Source: DASQGA01 sp963722715 (GTDB lineage: Bacteria > Actinomycetota > Thermoleophilia > Gaiellales > Gaiellaceae). Taken from it: a DNA stretch of 64,000 bases. Below the pieces are notes generated by a model that ran no database searches, was not told where the DNA came from, and saw only the letters and a list, made by a program, of their open reading frames with translations. This document shows, piece by piece, positions 58,660 to 64,000 of the stretch. The position numbers were made by a program, and so were the translations under genes. Each line of letters opens with the position of its first letter. The stretch's first letter is position 1. The stretch covers positions 178,445 through 242,444 of the forward strand of contig CAVROA010000011.1 of the NCBI GenBank assembly GCA_963722715.1, written 5' to 3'.

Positions 58660-60017
58660 GCCGTTGCTGGAGCGAGGGCTGCAAGAGCGGGTGCCGCCTT
58701 CTGGATGAAGGTTGTCGTGTACTCCCCACTCACGAAGTCGTCGTTCTGCACGATGTCCAGAGCCAGGTCGCGCGTCGTCGCCACCCCCTCGAGCTCCAAT
58801 TCTGACAGGGCTCGCTTCGCCCGGCCGAGCGCCGCCTGGCGATCCTCCGCCCACACGATCACCTTGGCCACGAGCGAGTCGTAGAAGGGCGGGATCGCGT
58901 AGCCGTCGACAACGTGCGTGTCGACTCGCACTCCCGGGCCGAGGGGTGGACGGAAGCGTGTCACGCGCCCGGGTGAGGGCATGAAGTCACGTGAGGGATC
59001 CTCGGCGTTGATGCGGAACTCGAGCGCGTGTCCACGGAGCTCCGCCCGCCCGGTGCTCCGGAGCCCCTCTCCCGCAGCGATCCTGAATTGCTCCCGTGCC
59101 AGATCCACGCCGGTCAGGACCTCCGTGACCGGATGCTCCACCTGGAGCCTCGTGTTCATCTCGATGAAGAAGAAGCTTTCGTCCACCAGCAGGAATTCGA
59201 GCGTGCCCGCGCCCCGGTAGCGAAGGGTCTCGCACGCGCGGCGCGAGGCGTCTTCCATAGCCACGCGTAGCTCGGGAGAGACGGCCGGGGAGGGCGCCTC
59301 CTCGACGAGCTTCTGATGGCGCCGCTGGATCGAGCAGTCGCGCTCCCCCAAGGTCAGGACCCTGCCATCGCCGTCTCCGAGCACCTGGATCTCGACGTGA
59401 CGCGCGTCCACGAGAGCCCGCTCCACGTAGAGGCCGCCGTCGCCGAAGTTCGTCTCTGCCTCCGCCGCCGCAGTCCGGAATGAGCTCTCGAGATCCTCGA
59501 GCGAAGCCACGAGGCGCATGCCCTTGCCGCCACCGCCCGCAGAAGCTTTCAGAAGTAGGGGAAAGCCGACGTCGCCGGCGAGTGACTTGGCCTCTGCGAG
59601 TGTTGCCTCACCGTCTGAGCCGGGGACGAGCGGCAGGCCGGCGGCGCGCATTGCCTCCTTCGCCTGCACCTTGTCGCCCATCGTCTCGATGGTCTCGGGC
59701 CGTGGTCCAACGAAGACGAGGTCGTTGTCCTCGCAGGAGCGGGCAAACTCGGCGTTCTCGGCCAGGAAGCCCCAGCCCGGGTGGACGGCCTCGCAACCAG
59801 TCGTTGTGGCGGCAGCCACGAGTGAAGGGATGTTCAGATAGCTGAGCGCCGCAGGTGGTGGCCCGATCTGGACGGCCTGGTCGGCGAGCGAGACATGGAG
59901 AGAGTCGCGGTCGGCGGTCGAGTACACAGCAACGGTCTCGATGCCGAGCTCCCGGCAGGCCCGGAGGATCCGAACCGCACCTTCGCCGCGGTTGGCGATC
60001 AGGACGCGCCGGAACAC
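58656..60017 (-). CDS. accC: biotin carboxylase (acetyl-/acyl-CoA carboxylase)
   Basis: ATP-dependent carboxylation of biotin on the BCCP domain. The 453 residues match stand-alone AccC: RRVLIANRGEGAVRILRACR, the ATP-grasp glycine-rich LLLKASAGGGGKGMRLVASL, QVLGDGDGRVLTLGERDCSI, EFLLVDESFFFIEMNTRLQV with the catalytic Glu and Arg, then EHPVTEVLTGVDLAREQFRI. GTG 60017 is adjacent to a structured 134-bp gap. The upstream gene encodes the biotinyl domain it would use, while separate AccA/AccD subunits are not in this window. Confidence 0.96.
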   Translation of the reverse strand: MFRRVLIANRGEGAVRILRACRELGIETVAVYSTADRDSLHVSLADQAVQIGPPPAALSYLNIPSLVAAATTTGCEAVHPGWGFLAENAEFARSCEDNDLVFVGPRPETIETMGDKVQAKEAMRAAGLPLVPGSDGEATLAEAKSLAGDVGFPLLLKASAGGGGKGMRLVASLEDLESSFRTAAAEAETNFGDGGLYVERALVDARHVEIQVLGDGDGRVLTLGERDCSIQRRHQKLVEEAPSPAVSPELRVAMEDASRRACETLRYRGAGTLEFLLVDESFFFIEMNTRLQVEHPVTEVLTGVDLAREQFRIAAGEGLRSTGRAELRGHALEFRINAEDPSRDFMPSPGRVTRFRPPLGPGVRVDTHVVDGYAIPPFYDSLVAKVIVWAEDRQAALGRAKRALSELELEGVATTRDLALDIVQNDDFVSGEYTTTFIQKAAPALAALAPATA

Positions 60018-60096
60018 CGCGTTGCCTCCGTCTCGTGACGTGAGCGTGACGGTTCCGGCGCAATTGGGGCGCCACCTGTGACGTTCGCCAAGCTAG

Positions 60097-60137
60097 GCTC
60101 GACGCAGGGGGGAAGTAACTCGGGGGTCCCCCGGGGG
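60097..60137. repeat. G/C palindromic element, copy 2 (upstream of accC)
   Basis: Second copy of the element seen before dnaE2: identical first 11 bases GCTCGACGCAG, a G-run, then the identical end TCCCCCGGGGG preceded by GGGGG, 41 bases overall. It lies 80-120 bases upstream of the accC GTG, in the gap between accC and the AccB fusion, in the same orientation relative to the downstream gene. A TAGGCT hexamer overlaps its left end. The gap holds no ORF. Confidence 0.55.
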
Positions 60138-60151
60138 AAAGAGAGACGCAT

Positions 60152-61966
60152 CTAGAGCGCGTCGAGCGGCCGGCCGTTCAGCGGCTCGAGCTCGAAGAGA
60201 AGATCGCCGTACTGCACGGGATGCTCGTTCTCGACACAGATTCGCCGCACGCGGCCGTCGTGGTCGGCCTTGACCTCGTTCATGAGCTTCATCGCCTCGA
60301 GGATGCAGAGCGTCTGGCCGACGGTCACCACGTCGCCCTCCTCGACGAACGGCGCCGAGCCCGGCGAGGGGGCGCGGTAGAAGGTGCCGACCATCGGCGA
60401 CTCGACCCGGAACACCTCGTTGGAAGCCGGCGCGACATCGGCCTCTGCGGTGGGCTCGGCGATCGCCATCGGAGCCGCTGAGCCGGCCTCCGCCTCGGGC
60501 GCCTCCTCCCGACTTCGCACCGTAACTCGCGTTTCCCCCTCCTCGACGGTCACCTCGCCGATCCCGGACTCCTGCACGACTCTGATCAGCTCTCGCAGCC
60601 GCTCCGTCCCGAGCCTGTCGAGACCGGCTCCCTCGGGAGCATCCCGGCGCCCGCGGCTCCGGACCGCTCGGAGGAGGGGCTCGGCTTCCTGGCCGAAGAG
60701 CGCCAGGAGCAGAAGCTCCTCTTCGCTCGCAGCAAGCCCCTCCGCGTCCTCGCGCAACTCGTCCAGCCCGTCCGGCGCGCCGTCGTCGTCCGCGCGGTGG
60801 TCCGGCAGGAGCTCGAGGGCGCGGACCACGACTGGATCGACCTCTGCCGGCGTCCTCCCGTACCGGCCTTCGATCAGGTCGCGGATCTCGTCCACCACGA
60901 TCTGCCAGCGCTGCGCCGAGAGGACGTGGATGAGGGCCTGCGAGCCGAGCACCTGGCCGATCGGCGACGCAAGCGGAGGCCAGCCGCACTCGCGCCTGAT
61001 CTCGGTCAGCTCGTTGAGCACGTCGTCGAGGCGGTCCGAAAACCCCTGCGCGCGAAGATTTGCGTCGAGCTCGGCAACCAGGCCCGCCGGCAGCTCGTAC
61101 TCAGCCGCCCTGACCGCTACCCGCGGCGAGAGTGGCGGCACCGGATCGTCTCCGAGCTCCGAGTCGACCAGCTCGCAGGCACGCCAGAGGGCGGCAACCT
61201 CGATGCCGGTGTCGAGACCGATGCCCGAGAGCGCCTGCGAGAGTGACTCCGCGGACACGCGGTGGATGGAGAGCGCAATCGGGTAGATGGCGCAGGCAAT
61301 GACGTCCGCGTCCGCTCTCGCGGCCTCGATCGAGGCTGCAAGTGCCGCTCCTGCCGCTCCCTGGCAATAGAGACCGACCGGCAGTCCGCTCGCCTCGCGG
61401 ACCCGCTCGACGAGTATGCGCGCGCGGCCCGGATCGAGGGAGCCGGCCGGGTCGTGCACCAGCGCCCGAGAAGCGCCGAGCTCGTTCAGACGATGAGCGC
61501 GCTCGAGGAGGACGTCGCCTTCGTCCCCCGGGCCGGGGCTGTGAACGAGCCCGATTGCGAGCTCTTTCCCGGCGCCGCGAATCGCCTCGGCAGCGTCCAC
61601 GAGGTTTTCGAGGTCGTTCAAAGGGTCGTGGATGCGAAAGACGTCGATGCCGCTCTCGGCAGCGCTGTGGACGAAGCGCCGGACGAGATCTCGCGAGACG
61701 GGCCTTGAGCCGACCAGGAAGCGCCCACGAAGCGCGATCCCGAGCGGTGTCTCACACCGCGCCTTCAGGGCCCGGATTCGCTCCCAGGGGCTTTCGACCC
61801 CGCGCCGCACGGCCGTGTCGAAGCAGCCGCCGCCGGAGACCTCGAGGTACGCGAACCCAGCACCGTCGAGGATGTCGGCGAGCTCCAGGAGGCGTGATGT
61901 CTCGACACGGCCCGCGAGGGGCTCCTGCGAAAGGAGGCGGATCGTCGTGTCGACGAGAGCGGGCAT
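60152..61966 (-). CDS. carboxyltransferase-like (OadA/PycB-type) domain fused to AccB biotin carboxyl carrier; catalytic residues lost
   Basis: A 604-residue fusion. Residues ~5-395 align over their whole length with the decarboxylase/pyruvate-carboxylase CT domain: SPWERIRALKARCETPLGIA, ALRGRFLVGSRP, SGIDVFRIHDPLNDLENLVD and IEGRYGRTPAEVDP. Three active-site signatures are altered. LRDAHQS reads IRLLSQE (metal Asp lost). The IKDMxG lysine is His in ALVHDPAG. LHxHxxxTxG reads GLYCQGAAG (both metal His and the Thr lost). Residues ~475-604 are a full AccB: RLRELIRVVQESGIGEVTVE, ESPMVGTFYRAPSPGSAPFV and biotin Lys in CILEAMKLMNEVKAD. Likely the BCCP for AccC with a pseudoenzyme scaffold. Confidence 0.88.
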   Translation of the reverse strand: MPALVDTTIRLLSQEPLAGRVETSRLLELADILDGAGFAYLEVSGGGCFDTAVRRGVESPWERIRALKARCETPLGIALRGRFLVGSRPVSRDLVRRFVHSAAESGIDVFRIHDPLNDLENLVDAAEAIRGAGKELAIGLVHSPGPGDEGDVLLERAHRLNELGASRALVHDPAGSLDPGRARILVERVREASGLPVGLYCQGAAGAALAASIEAARADADVIACAIYPIALSIHRVSAESLSQALSGIGLDTGIEVAALWRACELVDSELGDDPVPPLSPRVAVRAAEYELPAGLVAELDANLRAQGFSDRLDDVLNELTEIRRECGWPPLASPIGQVLGSQALIHVLSAQRWQIVVDEIRDLIEGRYGRTPAEVDPVVVRALELLPDHRADDDGAPDGLDELREDAEGLAASEEELLLLALFGQEAEPLLRAVRSRGRRDAPEGAGLDRLGTERLRELIRVVQESGIGEVTVEEGETRVTVRSREEAPEAEAGSAAPMAIAEPTAEADVAPASNEVFRVESPMVGTFYRAPSPGSAPFVEEGDVVTVGQTLCILEAMKLMNEVKADHDGRVRRICVENEHPVQYGDLLFELEPLNGRPLDAL

Positions 61967-61975
61967 CCAGATGGC

Positions 61976-62539
61976 CTAGGCGCGCGACATGTAACGGCGC
62001 TCGCGCGTGTCGACCTTGATCCGGTCGCCCTGGTTGACGAACAACGGCACCTGGACGACCGCGCCCGTCTCGAGCGTTGCGGCCTTCGTGACGTTGGAAA
62101 CCGTGTCGCCCTTGACTCCGGGCTCGGTCTCGACGACGGAAAGCTCGACCGAGGCCGGAAGCTGGATGCCCGCGGGACGCCCGTCGACCGTCAGGAGCAT
62201 CACCGAGCTCGAAGGCTGGAGGAACTCCATCCCGTCGACCTCGGTCCGGGGCAGGTTCACCTGCTCGAACGAGGACTCGTCCATGAACACGACCTCGTCG
62301 CCGGCGTCGTACAGGTACTGAACGCTCTTCGTCTCCGTGTGGACACGCGGCATCTTCTCGCCGGCTCGGAAGGTCTTGTCGACGACCGAGCCGGAGTCGA
62401 GGCTCTTCAGCTTCGTCCGCACGAACGCGCCGCCCTTCCCGGGCTTCACGTGCTGGAACTCGACGATGCGCCAGACCTGCCCGTCGAGCTCGACGTGCAT
62501 GCCGTTTCGGAACTGGTTTGTGGAGACGACCTCGGCCAC
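61976..62539 (-). CDS. efp: translation elongation factor P
   Basis: Relieves ribosome stalling at polyproline stretches. The 187-residue product has the three KOW/OB domains: NQFRNGMHVELDGQVWRIVE, the loop HVKPGKGGAFVRTKLKSLDS with the modifiable Lys, GDEVVFMDESSFEQVNLPRT and a terminal VKVDTRERRYMSRA-like block. GTG 62539 gives the length expected; GTG 62569 would add ten residues. It lies between pepQ and the AccB fusion, the usual aroQ-pepQ-efp-accB-accC-nusB order. Confidence 0.96.
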   Translation of the reverse strand: MAEVVSTNQFRNGMHVELDGQVWRIVEFQHVKPGKGGAFVRTKLKSLDSGSVVDKTFRAGEKMPRVHTETKSVQYLYDAGDEVVFMDESSFEQVNLPRTEVDGMEFLQPSSSVMLLTVDGRPAGIQLPASVELSVVETEPGVKGDTVSNVTKAATLETGAVVQVPLFVNQGDRIKVDTRERRYMSRA

Positions 62540-62607
62540 GGAGCGCCAGTTTAGATGGTTGATCGACACCTACCTGCGGCCACGCCCGTTACCGAATGAA
62601 TCAACGT

Positions 62608-63669
62608 CTACGTGAGCGTTACGAGATCCTTGGTGAACGGTGTCAGGACCTCGGCGCCGTCCTCCTCGACGATCAGCAGGTCCTCGATCCTGATGCCGCC
62701 CTTGCCTGCCAAATACACGCCGGGCTCGACCGTGAGGACGTTTCCCGCGGCGAGGACGTCCTCCGAGAAGTCGGCGAGGAGCGGCAGCTCGTGCACCTCG
62801 AGCCCGACACCGTGGCCGAGCCCGTGGAGCACGGGAGCGATGCCGGCGGCCTCGATCTCCTGCCGTGCGAGCGCGTCGATCGCCCGCGCGTCGCCGCCGG
62901 CCTTCACCTCCGCGAGCGCGCTCGCCTCGGCGCTTCGGCAGAGGTCGTACGCCTGCACGAGGTCGTCCGGAAGATCGCCGGTCGCGAAGGTCCGCGTGCA
63001 GTCGGAGCGATAGCCATCGACCGTGGCGCCCGCGTCGACGATCACGGTCTCGTTCTGGCCGATCGGCCGCTCTCCCGGATGGTGGTGCGGCAACGCGGCA
63101 TTGGGGCCGCCGGCGACGATCGGATCGAACCCGACGGCGTCCGCTCCCTCCTCGTGCAGGGTCTGCACGATCCACCAGGCCACGTCTGCCTCCGTTCGTC
63201 CCACGATGCTCTCGCCGGCCAGACGCTGGTACATCGCCTCGTTCACGGCCGCGGAAGCCCGAATCGCATCCAGCTCCTCGGGGCTCTTGACGGCACGGAT
63301 GCCCTTGAGCGCGCCCTTCGTCGGCACGAGCTGGACGCCGCTTTCCCGAAGCGGCTCGTACTGGGCGACGGTGACGTGATCGGCCTCGAACGCCACCCCA
63401 CCCTGGGCAAGGTCCCCGAGCTTCCCCGCGATCCACGCAGTGACGTTGCGCTCCGCGTGCAGGGGCTCGACCCCGTCCACGTGCCGCGCCGCATCGATAT
63501 ACCGCCCGTCGGTTGCGAGAACGACGTTGTCGGCGCTGACGAGACACGCTGCGTTCGAGCTCTCGAAGCCCGTTAGCCAGAAGACGTTGATCGGGTGGGT
63601 GACGAGAAAGCTCTCGGCGCCGAGGCCGTCCAACTCCGCGACCAGGCGTTCGATGCGGGCCCGACTCAC
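62608..63669 (-). CDS. pepQ: M24 Xaa-Pro aminopeptidase/dipeptidase
   Basis: Pita-bread metallopeptidase cleaving X-Pro bonds. The 353 residues comprise a creatinase-type N-domain (FLVTHPINVFWLTGFESSNA) and the catalytic domain with ligands in VIVDAGATVDGYRSDCTRTF (two Asp), VLHGLGHGVGLEVHELPLLA (His) and NVLTVEPGVYLAGKGGIRIE (two Glu). GTG 63669 overlaps the aroQ stop as GTGA. Upstream of efp, a very common bacterial arrangement. Confidence 0.95.
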   Translation of the reverse strand: MSRARIERLVAELDGLGAESFLVTHPINVFWLTGFESSNAACLVSADNVVLATDGRYIDAARHVDGVEPLHAERNVTAWIAGKLGDLAQGGVAFEADHVTVAQYEPLRESGVQLVPTKGALKGIRAVKSPEELDAIRASAAVNEAMYQRLAGESIVGRTEADVAWWIVQTLHEEGADAVGFDPIVAGGPNAALPHHHPGERPIGQNETVIVDAGATVDGYRSDCTRTFATGDLPDDLVQAYDLCRSAEASALAEVKAGGDARAIDALARQEIEAAGIAPVLHGLGHGVGLEVHELPLLADFSEDVLAAGNVLTVEPGVYLAGKGGIRIEDLLIVEEDGAEVLTPFTKDLVTLT

Positions 63670-64000
63670 CGTGGAGCCGCCAGGAGCTCTAGCGCCTCTT
63701 TGTAACCCTCCGGGCCCTTGCCGAGGATGCGAGAGGTGACGACGTCCTCGATCACGGACACGTTGCGCCAGTCTTCCCGCTCTGTGATGTCCGAGAGGTG
63801 GACCTCGATCACGGGTACCTCGACGATCTCGAGCGCGTCGCGAATCGCGTAGCTGTAATGCGTCCAGGCGCCGGGATTGACCACGACGCCTCCGGCCCAG
63901 CGGCGCACATCGTGGCACCACTCCACGTACTGGCCTTCGTGGTTCGTCTGGAGGCAGCGGACCGTGAGGCCGACCTCCTTCGCCCACCCGTAGATCCGGG
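63666..64000 (-). CDS. aroQ: type II 3-dehydroquinate dehydratase, 5' end cut by window edge
   Basis: Shikimate-pathway enzyme removing water from 3-dehydroquinate. The visible 111 residues begin in RIYGWAKEVGLTVRCLQTNH, continue with EGQYVEWCHDVRRWAGGVVV and NPGAWTHYSYAIRDALEIVE with the catalytic His and neighbouring Asn, then PVIEVHLSDITERE and end LELLAAPR. About 35-40 N-terminal residues, including the catalytic Tyr loop, lie beyond the right edge. Translation of pepQ is coupled by GTGA. Confidence 0.94.
   Translation of the reverse strand, partial: RIYGWAKEVGLTVRCLQTNHEGQYVEWCHDVRRWAGGVVVNPGAWTHYSYAIRDALEIVEVPVIEVHLSDITEREDWRNVSVIEDVVTSRILGKGPEGYKEALELLAAPR

Noticed and set aside
60152..61966. 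Functional oxaloacetate decarboxylase alpha or pyruvate carboxylase B subunit
   Set aside because: The metal ligands and catalytic lysine are substituted and no beta/gamma decarboxylase subunits are encoded nearby.
1..64000. CRISPR arrays, prophage, insertion sequences, rRNA or tRNA genes
   Set aside because: No regularly spaced repeats, transposase or integrase motifs, phage structural genes or cloverleaf-like sequences were recognised by eye.

Overview
The window is 64 kb of GC-rich, gene-dense chromosome, best explained as a high-GC actinobacterium near Thermoleophilia (Gaiellales/Solirubrobacterales-like). I infer this from gene content and order (rpsB-tsf-pyrH-frr-uppS-cdsA-dxr; pgeF-yggS-sepF-yggT-divIVA...lspA-rluD; recN-steA-steB-pyrG), from frequent GTG/TTG starts with 4-bp start/stop overlaps, and from family signatures such as DUF3866, LURP-one and B-box/rhomboid proteins. 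I see no transposase, prophage, CRISPR array, rRNA or tRNA. The sequence is core chromosome rather than an island. Both ends cut genes: dxr at the left, aroQ at the right.

Layout. 1-6.2 kb (minus): translation and lipid-precursor operon rpsB-tsf-pyrH-frr-uppS-cdsA, then dxr, with a plus-strand methyltransferase wedged between cdsA and dxr. 6.2-7.1 kb: GGDEF protein divergent from rpsB, with a large perfect hairpin in the shared leader. 7.1-12.5 kb (minus): rluD, lspA, a DksA/TraR zinc finger, divIVA-like, yggT, sepF, yggS, pgeF and a site-2 protease, i.e. a division/envelope block. 12.5-17 kb: a DHH-CBS-CCA-polymerase fusion, ridA, murA (active-site Cys replaced by Asp) and an HD protein. 17-24.7 kb: aminotransferase V, an EEP phosphatase, a glycosyltransferase, a small protein, DUF72, and a three-gene signalling set (lone receiver, NarL-type kinase, NarL-type regulator). 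24.7-29.8 kb: the mutagenic-repair genes dnaE2, a DUF6504-like gene and imuB, with two tandem LexA boxes at imuB. 29.8-32.1 kb: lipoprotein, comB-like, rhomboid. 32.1-39.5 kb: ppdK, a small membrane protein, ppsR, glyS, glyQ, recO. 39.5-48.6 kb: glutaredoxin, MFS, mutM, nucleoside salvage (pyrimidine phosphorylase, deoB), ald, LURP-one, DUF3866, M20 peptidase. 48.6-64 kb (minus, nearly continuous): pyrG, a GT2-GT4 fusion, steB, SRPBCC, steA, recN, nadK, tlyA, ispA, xseB, nusB, accC, a carboxyltransferase-like/AccB fusion, efp, pepQ, aroQ.

Most notable observations. (1) The carboxyltransferase-like domain fused to AccB has lost every catalytic metal ligand and the carbamylated lysine, so it looks like a pseudoenzyme carrying the biotin domain of acetyl-CoA carboxylase. 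(2) imuB has tandem perfect LexA boxes over a promoter whose start would give an almost leaderless mRNA. (3) rpsB has a long three-tier hairpin just before its Shine-Dalgarno. (4) A ~41-bp G/C-palindromic element occurs upstream of both dnaE2 and accC. (5) A 150-bp segment between steB and its upstream gene is bounded by exact 15-bp direct repeats. (6) Several conserved genes carry single-base frame disruptions (DHH-CCA fusion, glycosyltransferase, DUF72, ppdK, DUF3866, nucleoside phosphorylase, possibly yggS). The number and single-base nature make sequencing or assembly indels the leading explanation, so those genes should be read as probably functional in the organism.
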